Origin: Paenibacillus oceani
GTDB lineage: Bacteria; Bacillota; Bacilli; Paenibacillales; NBRC-103111
Length of the DNA: 64,000 nucleotides
NCBI RefSeq assembly: GCF_014705615.1
Contig: NZ_JACXJA010000015.1
Coordinates: 124,001 to 188,000, forward strand
Reading direction: 5' to 3'
Shown here: in pieces, positions 1-9,100 of the stretch
Layout of the letters: every line of letters starts with the position of its first letter
Position numbering within the stretch: position 1 is the stretch's first letter
The notes under the pieces: generated by a model
The model's input: only the letters and a program-made list of their open reading frames with translations
Told to the model about the DNA's origin: nothing
Databases searched by the model: none
Made by a program: the position numbers and the translations under genes

Positions 1-155
1 GTCTGGATCGCATACGCGCTCCCGATATGGAGGTAACCGTTGGGCTCGGGCGGAAACCGCGTACACATGGTCCGATGGAACGGATTCGATTCAAGCTCCT
101 CCACAATCCGTTTATATAAAAAGTGTTCGGTTGTCGGTTCCTTTTCGTTGGTCAT
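1..155 (-). CDS. Glutaminyl-tRNA synthetase-like protein, N-terminus only (runs off window)
   Basis: Class I aminoacyl-tRNA synthetase of the GlnRS/GluRS family, which charges tRNA in the cytoplasm. Only the first 51 residues are visible. They contain the GlnRS-like stretch TRFPPEPNGYLHIG at residues 32-45. The class I signature, usually HIGH, reads HIGS here, so this may be a divergent GlnRS or a paralogue. The ATG at 155 is preceded by a GGAGGAGGA-like ribosome binding site. The gene lies downstream of a T-box riboswitch, which fits an aminoacyl-tRNA synthetase. Amino acid specificity cannot be settled from this fragment. Confidence 0.85.
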   Translation of the reverse strand, partial: MTNEKEPTTEHFLYKRIVEELESNPFHRTMCTRFPPEPNGYLHIGSAYAIQ

Positions 156-242
156 AGCGAGTCCTCCTCCTGAGTCTGGGTTTGTGGCAACATGCAAACT
201 TCTCTGCAGTACGTAGTGCCCGGTCCAAGTTAACACGGGTAA

Positions 243-537
243 AACAAAAAAAACTTCACCTCCAAGACGTTATGTCTTGGGGACGAAGGTTCTCGTGGTA
301 CCACCCCAGATTCGTTAATATGTCGCCATATTAACCTCTTCAAGTACGGCATGACAGGCCATGCTTATACTCTAGCTCTATAACGGGAGCTCCCGTCATC
401 CATCCCCGCGTGCGGTTCCGGCATGCTGCTCAGAGGCTTGGTTCGGGGGAAGCACCCGGCTCCTTTTCACCGTCCGGAGCTCTCTGTACAGGTACGTTCT
501 CCCCTACTCTTCTCATCATCGCGTTTCAAATATTGCT
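243..537 (-). promoter_or_regulatory. T-box riboswitch upstream of the synthetase gene
   Basis: Read on the minus strand, the T-box bulge sequence TGGTACCACGA lies at 303-293. It is flanked by GGG/CCC pairing and followed by an intrinsic terminator: arms CCAAGAC/GTCTTGG at 280-262, then a T-rich run at about 253-243. The stem I region begins near 530 with the typical GATGATGAGAAGAGTAG-like start. T-box leaders bind uncharged tRNA and stabilise an antiterminator, so the downstream synthetase is made when its tRNA is uncharged. A CAA triplet (Gln) at 440-438 is a candidate specifier, but the specifier loop was not folded by computation. Confidence 0.9.
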
Positions 538-540
538 ATT

Positions 541-570
541 ATGATAACAAATCATTCCCTAAGATGTAAA
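541..570 (-). promoter_or_regulatory. Candidate sigma-A promoter for the T-box leader
   Basis: On the minus strand TTTACA (570-565) and TATCAT (546-541) are separated by 18 bases, directly upstream of stem I of the T-box. Spacing and position fit a vegetative promoter. Confidence 0.55.
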
Positions 571-709
571 CCACTATTCGGATCCAGCGAAAACATGAGG
601 CGTCCGCAGCCGGGTCCCGCGCAAGTACAAGCCGGTTTCCGTTTTCTCCCCTCCGGACAGACGGTATAATAGAAGAAGCCATTGCCATAAAGAAGGAGCC
701 GGTATCCTG

Positions 710-1615
710 ATGAACAATCGCGAGATCCGATTTCACCGCGCGGGCGACGTCAACGTAAAGGCTGGGCGCCATCTCGGACCGAGACTGCTAACTGACTACG
801 AGATCGTCTATTTTCCGGTGGGCTCCCGGACGAGGTACGAAGCCGACGGCACGGGACATATTCTCGATTCTGCTTGCGTCCTGCTTACGCGTCCCGGCGA
901 ACTGCACGAGTACCGCTTCGATCCGGACAGCCCGTGCCGTCATCTGTTCGTTCATTTCGACGTCGACCCGTTATCCGGCTTGATCCATTATCGCCTGCTT
1001 AAAGACTTTCAATATAGCGTAATCCCGGTGCAAGACCGGTCGCTCATCCCGCAGCACATGAAGCAGATGCTGTATCTGTTCCATGTGAAGCCGCCCAGAT
1101 GGAGAACGATGGCCGAGAAGCTCTTGCTGTACATGCTCGAAGAGCTGGAGAGCGGACTGGAGACGGAATCCGACTCCGGCCCGTACGACGAGAGAACGAT
1201 GCCTCCTCAAATCTCCGGTGCGCTGCAATATATCGAGGCCCATTCCAGAGAGCAGATCGAAGTGGAGCAGCTGGCCCGGCTTGCCGGATGGAGCCACGAG
1301 CATTTTACACGAACGTTCCAGCAGCATGTCGGGCATGCCCCGAAGCACTGGATCATCCGACGCAAAATGAATGCAGCCGCTCAGCTTCTGCTGCAGCGCA
1401 CCGACAGCATCAAGCAGATCGCGCGTGATCTCGGCTTTGCCGACGAATATTACTTTCACCGGCTTTTCCGCCGGACGACAGGAATGACCGCGACCGAGTA
1501 TCGGCGAAAATACGGGGACGCCCGGATGAGGGAGCTTGCCCCTCCCGACGATTGGGGCCGGTTTTACCCGTTAAACCACTACTTCATTCTGGACAACCCG
1601 GGGCCGGATGAATAA
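710..1615 (+). CDS. AraC family transcriptional regulator
   Basis: A 301-residue DNA-binding regulator. The N-terminal half (about residues 10-110) looks like a cupin-type sensor domain. The C-terminal 100 residues carry the two helix-turn-helix motifs of the AraC family (ARLAGWSHEHFTRTFQQHVG and IKQIARDLGFADEYYFHRLF). The ATG at 710 follows GAAGGAG at 692-698, and a TATAAT sequence sits at 665-670. It precedes a PhyH-type dioxygenase on the same strand, which is the obvious candidate target. The inducer is unknown; carbohydrate sensing is common for such two-domain AraC proteins but is inference here. Confidence 0.9.
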   Translation: MNNREIRFHRAGDVNVKAGRHLGPRLLTDYEIVYFPVGSRTRYEADGTGHILDSACVLLTRPGELHEYRFDPDSPCRHLFVHFDVDPLSGLIHYRLLKDFQYSVIPVQDRSLIPQHMKQMLYLFHVKPPRWRTMAEKLLLYMLEELESGLETESDSGPYDERTMPPQISGALQYIEAHSREQIEVEQLARLAGWSHEHFTRTFQQHVGHAPKHWIIRRKMNAAAQLLLQRTDSIKQIARDLGFADEYYFHRLFRRTTGMTATEYRRKYGDARMRELAPPDDWGRFYPLNHYFILDNPGPDE

Positions 1616-1750
1616 ATACGCAGGACCCGTTCCGCTACAATCTGCTGACGATAAGATCAAATTTGTCCATCATTGTTTCGCCTTCGTACATTGCCGGATT
1701 TCTCCGTTTCCTTGACAATAAAGATATCCGAAGGAGAGGGGTACGAAGGA

Positions 1751-2722
1751 ATGAGCGAAGTAAAGCCTCAAGAACGTATTCGTTACACCGTATCGGTCGA
1801 CCAGTATGTTGACTACCACAAAAACGGCTATTTGCTCGTAAAAGGGTTATTGGCAAAGGAAGACACCGAGCGGCTGCTGAGCTGGACGGACGATATCTAC
1901 CACGGCCGCGTAACGGAGCTGGATCATCTGTCCCGCGAGCACGCCTGGATGAAAGGAACGAACAAAACCGAGCGGCTCTCCTCCGCCCGCATGCATATGC
2001 CGCATCTGCACAATAAGACGGCGGAATGGGGACTGCTGCATCCTCTCGTGCTGGACGTACTCGAAGCGTTGATCGGTCCGGACGTCCTCGCTTTGCAATC
2101 GATGCTGTTCTTCAACCCTCCGGGAAAAGGCGGCCAGGGCTGGCATCAGGACTCGTTCTACATCCAGACTCAACCGGACAGCCTGATCGGTGCGTGGGTC
2201 GCGCTGGACCGGGCCGATGAGTCCAACGGCTGCCTGTGGGTCGCTCCCGGCTCTCACCATGAGCCGATTTATCCGCCGCCGGAGGCGAGGAAAGGTTACG
2301 TGCATGCCGACGAACGGCACATTCAAGGTCTCGTTCCGGCCAGCGCTCCAAGTAATCTGGATGATTCCGTCAACAATTTATCGGAGATCGCCGCGAAATA
2401 CGGAGAGTCGGTTCCGGTCATCGCCGAGCCGGGCGACGTACTGTTTTTCCACTCTCACCTGCTCCATCGGTCTTATCGCAACGAAACGGCTGACCGGTTC
2501 CGCCGCGCTTATGTGCTGCATTATTGCAACGCCCGCTCGTGGGTGCCCTGGAGCGGCTCCAACGAAAACCATATTTTGGCCCGGGGACGCACGCACCTGC
2601 CCTACGCTGTGCCCCAGTTGGGAACCGCTGTGGAGCTGTCGCCCGAGCCGGTGTCCGGCGACGACTCCGGCTCGATGATGGTTGCGATGCCCGGCGGCGA
2701 TATGGGCAAGATGGAAATGTAG
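1751..2722 (+). CDS. Phytanoyl-CoA dioxygenase (PhyH) family protein
   Basis: A 323-residue Fe(II)/2-oxoglutarate-dependent oxygenase of the PhyH family. The iron-binding triad is visible as H132-x-D134 (GWHQDSF) and a distal His near 239 (SHLLHRS), with an Arg at about 251 suited to the 2-oxoglutarate carboxylate. The start is placed at 1751 because AAGGAGAGGG lies at 1731-1740; the frame is open further upstream but without a ribosome binding site. The gene follows an AraC regulator by about 135 bases and probably depends on it. The substrate cannot be deduced; bacterial PhyH proteins hydroxylate diverse small molecules. Confidence 0.88.
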   Translation: MSEVKPQERIRYTVSVDQYVDYHKNGYLLVKGLLAKEDTERLLSWTDDIYHGRVTELDHLSREHAWMKGTNKTERLSSARMHMPHLHNKTAEWGLLHPLVLDVLEALIGPDVLALQSMLFFNPPGKGGQGWHQDSFYIQTQPDSLIGAWVALDRADESNGCLWVAPGSHHEPIYPPPEARKGYVHADERHIQGLVPASAPSNLDDSVNNLSEIAAKYGESVPVIAEPGDVLFFHSHLLHRSYRNETADRFRRAYVLHYCNARSWVPWSGSNENHILARGRTHLPYAVPQLGTAVELSPEPVSGDDSGSMMVAMPGGDMGKMEM

Positions 2723-2752
2723 GCGGATGTCCTTTCATGAAGAGGATCTGCT

Positions 2753-2804
2753 AAAAAAAACGAGCTCTCACCTCCGGAAATTTGGAAGATGGGGCTCGTT
2801 TTGA
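2753..2804. terminator. Bidirectional intrinsic terminator
   Basis: Arms AAAACGAGC (2757-2765) and GCTCGTTTT (2794-2802) have A/T runs on both sides. They separate the convergent PhyH and GH35 genes. Confidence 0.8.
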
Positions 2805-2810
2805 TATTAT

Positions 2811-4574
2811 TTAAGCGGTCGGACCGAGATCGGGAACGTCCTTGAACTCGATTTCGGCGGTTTCCGTTCCGTGCAGCTCCAATAGTACGATCTCGTTGTC
2901 CCCCGCACGGAGCAGCGGTCCGGGTACGTACAAGCTTTTCTGCGGACCCTTGTTCCAGTAACGGCCGATGTTGAAGCCGTTCACCCAGACGACGCCTTTG
3001 GTCCACCCGTCCAAGTACAGAAACGTGTCGGCCGGATGATCCGCCTGCAGCGTCGCTTTGTGGAAGACCGGGCCTTGCTGCCCGCTGGCGCTTCCGGCTT
3101 CAAATGTCAGACCGGACAAATCGTCGAGCGGCAGTGTGCGAATCGTCCAATCGAACAGGAACTGATAACCGAACCGAACCCCTTCGGTAATCCCCTTGCG
3201 GTCCTTCATATAGGAACCGTAGTTGATCCGGCCCATATTCTCGACCAAGATGCCGAGCTTCACGCCTTCCTTCGGAACGTCGAAAGACACTTTCGTCTCC
3301 GGGTCCCATCGCTCGATCGTCCCCGCAAACCGGTCGTCCACGAATACGAGTGCCCGGTCGGCGACATCCTGCAAGTTCAGCTGATGCTTCTCTCTCGGTC
3401 CGGAAATCCGGGTTTCGTAATAAATAAAACCGTAGTTTTGCCCGAGCTTCTCCATCGGTTGCGGATATACGGAAGCTATCGGCTCAGACAAGACGTCCAG
3501 ACTGTCGAAAAGCCCCGTCTGCCGGTCCGTCCGGATTTTCCCGTAAGCACGCTTGGCGATTGGCTTCGGAAGTTCCGCCCCGGGCGCGAATCCGTAACGG
3601 GCCAGCACGTCGCGCACCGCGTAAAACTTGTCCGTCGGCTCTCCGGCTTCCGTCAGCAGGACGTCGTAGTCATAGCTCGTAATCGTGGGCTGGAACTGGT
3701 TAGGCGCCGGACAGTTCGCACCGCTGTAGAAGCCGAAATTCGTACCGCCGTGGAACATATAAAAGTTAACGGAGCCGTTCTCCTGCAGCATCTCTTCCAA
3801 AACCCGCGCGACATCGCCCGCATCCCGCGTATGATGATGCTCGCCCCAATGATCGAACCAGCCGTTCCAAAATTCCATGCACATGACCGGACCGTTGGCT
3901 TCGTATTCGCGCAGCTTCGCGAACGCTTCCCCCACCCGGGAACCGAAATTGACGGTCGCGAGAACGCCGGGCACCGTTCCGCCCTGCAGCATCGAATCGG
4001 TCGGCCCGTCCGACGTGAACAGGAGCACATCGATGCCGCGGCTGATCATGCCCTGCCGCAAATAGTCCAAATACTTCGTATCGTTGCCGTAACTGCCGTA
4101 TTCGTTCTCGATCTGCATCGCGATGATCGGGCCGCCGTTCGTGGACAGCAGCGGCTTGAATTTCGGCAGCAATACGTCGTAATAAGCGTCCACCCGATCG
4201 AGAAACGGCTTATGGAAGCAGCGCAGCCGCATATCCGAATCGGCCAGCAGCCAGGCCGGCAGCCCGCCGAACTCCCATTCCGCACAAATATAAGGGCTTG
4301 GCCGGACGATCACATGTAATCCGAGCTCGCCCGCCGTCCGGATAAACTGCTCGATATCGGCAATCCCTTCGAAGTTATACGCTCCCGGCCGGGGCTCGTG
4401 CAGATTCCAGGCGACATAGGTTTCCACCGTATTGAAGCCGCATGCTTTCAGCTTTTGCAGCCGGTCATGCCAATACTCGGGGACGGTGCGGAAATAATGA
4501 ATCGCTCCGGATATAATTCGTAACGGCTGGCCGTCATACGTAAATTGTCCGTTTGTAGCTTCCAACAGTGGCAT
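2811..4574 (-). CDS. Glycoside hydrolase family 35 beta-galactosidase
   Basis: A 587-residue enzyme that hydrolyses terminal beta-galactosides. The GH35 barrel is recognised from the N-terminus (SGAIHYFR near residue 22, RPSPYICAEWEFGG near 91). The probable acid/base Glu is E158 in QIENEYG and the nucleophile E234 in CMEFWNGW. C-terminal jelly-roll domains follow, with LYLDGWTKGVVWVNGFNIGRYW near the end. Length is typical for bacterial GH35. There is no signal peptide, so it should act in the cytoplasm. It is monocistronic between two terminators; no sugar transporter is adjacent, although an AraC regulator lies upstream at 710 and another at 7338. Confidence 0.95.
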   Translation of the reverse strand: MPLLEATNGQFTYDGQPLRIISGAIHYFRTVPEYWHDRLQKLKACGFNTVETYVAWNLHEPRPGAYNFEGIADIEQFIRTAGELGLHVIVRPSPYICAEWEFGGLPAWLLADSDMRLRCFHKPFLDRVDAYYDVLLPKFKPLLSTNGGPIIAMQIENEYGSYGNDTKYLDYLRQGMISRGIDVLLFTSDGPTDSMLQGGTVPGVLATVNFGSRVGEAFAKLREYEANGPVMCMEFWNGWFDHWGEHHHTRDAGDVARVLEEMLQENGSVNFYMFHGGTNFGFYSGANCPAPNQFQPTITSYDYDVLLTEAGEPTDKFYAVRDVLARYGFAPGAELPKPIAKRAYGKIRTDRQTGLFDSLDVLSEPIASVYPQPMEKLGQNYGFIYYETRISGPREKHQLNLQDVADRALVFVDDRFAGTIERWDPETKVSFDVPKEGVKLGILVENMGRINYGSYMKDRKGITEGVRFGYQFLFDWTIRTLPLDDLSGLTFEAGSASGQQGPVFHKATLQADHPADTFLYLDGWTKGVVWVNGFNIGRYWNKGPQKSLYVPGPLLRAGDNEIVLLELHGTETAEIEFKDVPDLGPTA

Positions 4575-4713
4575 TAGCAGCGCCGCCTTTCCATCGTATG
4601 TCGTTCGACATGTTTATGCTTTTATCATATCCAAGCCGCCCATTTGACACCATATGCATAGCGTCCGTTTTTTTGACCATTTGTGCACGTTAATCTCACT
4701 TCCGTAATAACTG

Positions 4714-4745
4714 CAAAAAAGGCTGCCCCGGTAATAGGGACAGCC
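4714..4745 (-). terminator. Intrinsic terminator of the WG-repeat gene
   Basis: On the minus strand GGCTGTCCC pairs with GGGGCAGCC (4745-4721) and is followed by a T run at 4720-4714, 47 bases after the stop codon. Confidence 0.85.
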
Positions 4746-4791
4746 CGATCCAATTTTTTATAATTGCTAAGTCATTCAGACTCATCCTTAC

Positions 4792-7182
4792 TTATTCCAT
4801 CGACGCTCCATATTTCTCGTCCAATAGTGCCTTGGCTTCCTGTTGTTCCTTTTCCGTGCCGTATGCCGCGGCCAATTTCAAGCTGTATACTGCAAAACTC
4901 GACATCCCTTTCATTTCGCCGAACGCGATCCCCGCCTCATAATACGTCCCGTTCGTTAATGCATGGTTGAGCAGCAAGTACGGATCGGCTTCAGCCGCTT
5001 TCCGGTATACCCCGGTTTTCTCGACACCAACCAAACGTTGATCGGCGGCGTATAAATGATAATAAGTTGCAGTACGCGCACTAATTTGACCGGCCTTTTT
5101 CGCCATGGCAGCCGATTCGGCCCACAGCTCCTCCTGCTCGAACATTTGAGCAAGCTCGCCCAGCAAGACCGCGTATTCCAGATAAGCGGCATCGTTGTTC
5201 GGTTCGGATTGGAATATCGCTGCATAATCCGCTTCGACCGCGTTAAAATGCTCTTCGATCTGAGCTGCCATCTCCAGTTGGGTTTCGAGATCCGCATTAT
5301 CGAATGATTCGGCCCACTGAGCAAAGTCGTCCCACACCTGTTCCATTCCCATCTCCGTCAGATCAACGGGGGCGTACTCTGTTACGTCCAATAAAGCGAC
5401 AACGTTTCCTTTCAGAAAAGTTGCCGGAACGTACAAAACGTCTTCCCATATGAACGAAGCAGCGGCTAATTCCACTTCTTTTCCATTTACTTGCGCTACT
5501 GCTTTGTCCGCTTGCAGATCAACCGATAAACCAGGCCGCTTTGCCGACAATGTTAACGATTCGGCGTCCCACTCCGCTTTCATACCTACGCTTTCCAGTA
5601 CGCTTTGTGCAGGAACATAGGTAACGCCTTCGATAACCGATGGAAGATGGTTCAGCTCCAGCAGCTTTCCGTTTACTTCAATTGCTTTGCCAGCCGTCCA
5701 AATCCGCACGTATTCGTTGCCATTTGCATCGTGAGGGACAACTTCATTCCCTTGTGAATCGACATAGTAGCTGCGGCTTTCGGATTGCAAGTAGAACAGA
5801 CCGCTTGCCGCTCCATAAGCGAACTCGTATTCCGGACCGATGACCCAATTGCCTTTCACATCGATAAATCCCCATTGATTTGCCGATTGGGCCGGCCAAT
5901 AGCCGTTATGCCCGGTACCGATCATATCGAATTTGGAAGGGACTGTCGTTTTGCCGGTTTTGTCGATCAGACCGTACAGTTTGCCGGTTCTTACAACCGC
6001 CAAACCGTCCTCGAACGAACCTGCGTGATCGTAACGATAAGGGATATCGGTCTCTCCGTTTTTATCGATATAACCCCATTTTCCATCTTGCTTGACGGCA
6101 GCCAAACCTTCATTAAAATCTCCGGCATCTTCATATTGCAGCGATATGACTTCTTCCCCGCGTTTATTGATGTAACCGTAGCTGTTTTTTCTCCCGATCT
6201 TGGCCAAACCGTCGGAAAACGGCCCCGCATCGTCATTGTCCGGATACAATACGTATATTCCGTCCTGATTCATATAAAAGAACGATTTGCCGTACGTGGC
6301 TGCACCGTATCCTTCGCTGAACGGGAGCGCATAGTTGAAATCCGGAGCTTTCAGCAATTTCCCGGATTGTTGCAGGTAGCCCATCTTCAACTCGCCGTCT
6401 ACATATTGACCTACAACGGCAATCCCTTCCTCAAAGGCGGATATCGTATCGTATTGGGGCAAGATCGCCATCTTCCCGGTTTCATCGATATAGCCCCACT
6501 TGCCGTCCGCTTTTACGGCGGCGAGTTTCTCCGCGAACGGCAACGCTCCGTCGTACTCCGCTTCAATGACCACTTTGCCCGCTGTGTTCATATAGCCATA
6601 CCTGGAACCGACCGAAAACGGAACGAGTTTAGATTCTTCTTTGTTCTCTTCGGCCTTCTTCAGACTTAAATCTACGTTTATCGTCCGTTTTCCGTCAAAC
6701 TCGGCCTTGTAACCGATCTTCTCGAAAAAATCTAGTGGGAAACACGGATAATCTCCAACCAGATGAACCGTTACTTCCTTGCTAAGCGTAAATTCGGATT
6801 GCTTAATCTTATCTTTGTTCAGTACCGTTACTTTAGAACTGCCGATTTTCATCTCATAAGTCATCGACTTCTGGTGGTCGGTTATTGTAACTTTACCACC
6901 GGCTCCGCTAGTATGACTTAATATGCCGCCCATCCGTTTGAGCGAAAAAGACGGAATTTTGATACTCCCGTCTACTTCAACAAACACAGCAGAAAAATAG
7001 TCGGACACCACTTCATCATACGTGTTTACGTATTGATAGGCGGTTACTCCCGTTTCGTATACCTTTACCTTCGCTTCGGCGGCACTTGCAACCGGGACCG
7101 GCCAGCACGCATACAGCATTACACTGGCGATCCATACAAGCAGAATTCGTTTCACTCCCATTCCCTCTCCCTTTTCTGCCAT
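4792..7182 (-). CDS. Secreted WG-repeat protein with stalk-type domains
   Basis: A 796-residue exported protein of unknown function. A signal peptide covers about residues 8-35 (VKRILLVWIASVMLYACWPV then ASAAEA). An N-terminal extracytoplasmic segment follows. At least six WG-type beta-hairpin repeats occupy about residues 190-480 (for example ADGKWGYIDETGKM, QDGKWGYIDKNGET). A copper-amine-oxidase-N-like stalk domain lies at about 500-590 (VTYVPAQSVLESVGMKAEWD). A helical, TPR-like tail covers about 620-790. Translation may begin at 7182 or, with a stronger GGGAGAGG site, at 7161 (MGVKRILL). WG repeats usually mediate binding rather than catalysis. It is monocistronic and divergent from an AraC gene. 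Confidence 0.85.
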   Translation of the reverse strand: MAEKGEGMGVKRILLVWIASVMLYACWPVPVASAAEAKVKVYETGVTAYQYVNTYDEVVSDYFSAVFVEVDGSIKIPSFSLKRMGGILSHTSGAGGKVTITDHQKSMTYEMKIGSSKVTVLNKDKIKQSEFTLSKEVTVHLVGDYPCFPLDFFEKIGYKAEFDGKRTINVDLSLKKAEENKEESKLVPFSVGSRYGYMNTAGKVVIEAEYDGALPFAEKLAAVKADGKWGYIDETGKMAILPQYDTISAFEEGIAVVGQYVDGELKMGYLQQSGKLLKAPDFNYALPFSEGYGAATYGKSFFYMNQDGIYVLYPDNDDAGPFSDGLAKIGRKNSYGYINKRGEEVISLQYEDAGDFNEGLAAVKQDGKWGYIDKNGETDIPYRYDHAGSFEDGLAVVRTGKLYGLIDKTGKTTVPSKFDMIGTGHNGYWPAQSANQWGFIDVKGNWVIGPEYEFAYGAASGLFYLQSESRSYYVDSQGNEVVPHDANGNEYVRIWTAGKAIEVNGKLLELNHLPSVIEGVTYVPAQSVLESVGMKAEWDAESLTLSAKRPGLSVDLQADKAVAQVNGKEVELAAASFIWEDVLYVPATFLKGNVVALLDVTEYAPVDLTEMGMEQVWDDFAQWAESFDNADLETQLEMAAQIEEHFNAVEADYAAIFQSEPNNDAAYLEYAVLLGELAQMFEQEELWAESAAMAKKAGQISARTATYYHLYAADQRLVGVEKTGVYRKAAEADPYLLLNHALTNGTYYEAGIAFGEMKGMSSFAVYSLKLAAAYGTEKEQQEAKALLDEKYGASME

Positions 7183-7337
7183 TATTATCTATTCCTTTGC
7201 CAAGTGTAACATCAGTAGGTATTTTTATCCATAACTTTCTTCCTACTCACTCGTCTTCCTTCGACCAATTGTGCCTAATATTTGTCCGGGCATGTGATAT
7301 GATAAAGCATACAGAATATTCGGCCGGGGTGAATACG

Positions 7338-8237
7338 ATGGACATCGAAGTATATTTTCCGAACATGACGAGCACGCTGCAAATATCCGGATGCGGGTTC
7401 GGCGTTAAGCCGCCCGGCTGGTCGTATCCGATGCATCATCATCATCTGTTCGAGCTGCTGTACTGCTTTAGCGGCGAAGCGACGCAAGTGATGAAAAGCT
7501 ATGAGCTGACGCTTTATTCGGGCGACTGGATTATTGTCAAGTCCGGGGCACGTCATCGGACGGACAACCGGTCCGGTTCCCCCTATTCGTTCTTCAACAT
7601 CCACTTCGACGTCGACGATCCCGAACTACGCAGACGGCTCAGCGGAGCCGATTGCGGGTACTTGTCCCGCTCTGAGGCGGAAAACACGGGCCTGCCCGGT
7701 TATATGAAGCAAATCGAGCGGATTATGACAGCCGGTCTGGTCGGTGAACAGCACCACGGATCGGGAATGCTCGCATTACAACACTTCGATCCATTGCATA
7801 AAATCGAGCTGCAAGCTTGCATCCTGCTGATTGTCAAAGAAATTGCCGAGCAAAGCGCTGCTTTAACGCCTGCTCCGGTCAAAAAGCGCCCGCCGGCCGC
7901 CTCGTCTCTGGAGACGGACATCGCTCATGCAGTGGAGGAACGATTGCAGCGGATGGCTTCCCCTGATTCTGAGGATTCCATCGCCCATATCGCCAAAGAA
8001 ATGCATATGAGCCGCAGCCAATGCACGAAAATATTTACAAAGGTGTACGGCGTCTCTCCGCGCCGTTATGTCAGCCTTCTCATCGTGAATCAGGCGAAGC
8101 ATCTGCTCGTCACAACGAGCTTGTCGATCGAAGATATCTCGATCCGGCTCGGGTTTCGCTCGCTAAGCCACTTCTCCCGGCAGTTCCGGCGTTGGACCGG
8201 CACCTCGCCTCTGCAATACCGGCCCAAGCACGAGTGA
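7338..8237 (+). CDS. AraC family transcriptional regulator with cupin sensor
   Basis: A 299-residue regulator. The cupin sensor starts near residue 20, with a histidine-rich strand MHHHHLFELLYCFSGE. The C-terminal AraC double helix-turn-helix covers about residues 200-295 (IAHIAKEMHMSRSQCTKIFTKVYG and IEDISIRLGFRSLSHFSRQFRRWTG). The ATG at 7338 is chosen because GGGGTGA lies just upstream; the frame is open earlier but crosses the neighbouring promoter. It is divergent from the WG-repeat gene and may control it or the GH35 gene beyond. Ligand unknown. Confidence 0.9.
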   Translation: MDIEVYFPNMTSTLQISGCGFGVKPPGWSYPMHHHHLFELLYCFSGEATQVMKSYELTLYSGDWIIVKSGARHRTDNRSGSPYSFFNIHFDVDDPELRRRLSGADCGYLSRSEAENTGLPGYMKQIERIMTAGLVGEQHHGSGMLALQHFDPLHKIELQACILLIVKEIAEQSAALTPAPVKKRPPAASSLETDIAHAVEERLQRMASPDSEDSIAHIAKEMHMSRSQCTKIFTKVYGVSPRRYVSLLIVNQAKHLLVTTSLSIEDISIRLGFRSLSHFSRQFRRWTGTSPLQYRPKHE

Positions 8238-8246
8238 CGGGAGAAC

Positions 8247-8275
8247 AAAAAAAGCTTGATTGCTCAAGCTTTTTC
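8247..8275. terminator. Bidirectional intrinsic terminator
   Basis: AAAAAGCTTGA and TCAAGCTTTTT form a short perfect hairpin with A/T flanks, after the AraC gene and before the convergent SRPBCC gene. Confidence 0.85.
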
Positions 8276-8345
8276 TCGGATATACGCCGCCTCTGCCGCA
8301 AGCAGCTCGGTTTTGTTTCCCCGGCATTTCTTTGGCAACATCGAT

Positions 8346-8816
8346 CTACTGACGGTTCACATGGGCGTCAGGCGCTTTATCGGCCACGAGGTTCAGGGCA
8401 ATGTTGTGCTCCAGCAACGCCTTTAGAGCGCAAAGCACCATCGTGTAACCGCCCATCGAATCGATCGCCTGAGATACCATCTCGTCCCCGGTTCCGGCAA
8501 ATCCCGAATTGGTAATCGTCACGTAGGTTTCCTGATCCATGCGGGCCGTAAAGGTCCATTCGACTCGAGTATTATCCGACGATTCAATCCGGATCAGCCG
8601 GTCCGCCACTATTTCCGTTACCTCGATCTCGTCGTGTACGCCATACATTTCCCAGTCCCACCGGATGCGCTTTCCTTGTTCCAATCTTCCGCTGCTCTTG
8701 GTAAACCAAAATTTGGTCGTTATCTCCGGGTTGATAAAAGCTTCAAACACTTCAGCAACAGGTCTACGAATAAGCATCTCCGCTTTCACGACTGGCACTT
8801 GATTCAATGTCGCCAA
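8346..8816 (-). CDS. SRPBCC (AHSA1-like) domain protein
   Basis: A 156-residue protein of the START/Bet v1-like SRPBCC superfamily, a hydrophobic-cavity fold. Typical landmarks are IRRPVAEVFEAFINPEITTKFWF near the N-terminus and GGYTMVLCALKALLEHN at the end. A TTG start at 8816 is preferred because AAAGGAG sits 10 bases upstream (8833-8827); an ATG at 8843 without its own ribosome binding site would add nine residues. The ligand is unknown; such proteins are annotated as polyketide cyclase-like or Hsp90 activator-like without direct evidence. Confidence 0.85.
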   Translation of the reverse strand: MATLNQVPVVKAEMLIRRPVAEVFEAFINPEITTKFWFTKSSGRLEQGKRIRWDWEMYGVHDEIEVTEIVADRLIRIESSDNTRVEWTFTARMDQETYVTITNSGFAGTGDEMVSQAIDSMGGYTMVLCALKALLEHNIALNLVADKAPDAHVNRQ

Positions 8817-9100
8817 TTTGGATATTCTCCTTTCGTCTTCCATGATCGTCGCTCTAATTATAGCACAGCGGTAGTTGTATTATTTCTTACCAATTGCGTA
8901 TATACACCTTCCCGCTGCAGCCTGTGGACGTTAACGGGAGGATCCTGGTCTCGCAAAAAAAGAAATCAATATAACAAATATACAAGTTGCATTCATATTT
9001 AATACGTATTTGACAAAAAAACAAGTCAGTTTTAACGGTTCGATTTTATACTGGATTACAGATGTACATCTGCTACTTAAAATCAAGCTGGAGGCTGCAA

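Noticed and set aside
3036-4319. Long open frame (427 codons) on the plus strand opposite the beta-galactosidase
   Set aside because: It mirrors the GH35 gene, has no family motif and no ribosome binding site; long antisense frames are common in GC-rich coding sequence.
5785-6669. 294-codon plus-strand frame opposite the WG-repeat gene
   Set aside because: No domain, no ribosome binding site, and the minus strand clearly encodes repeats.
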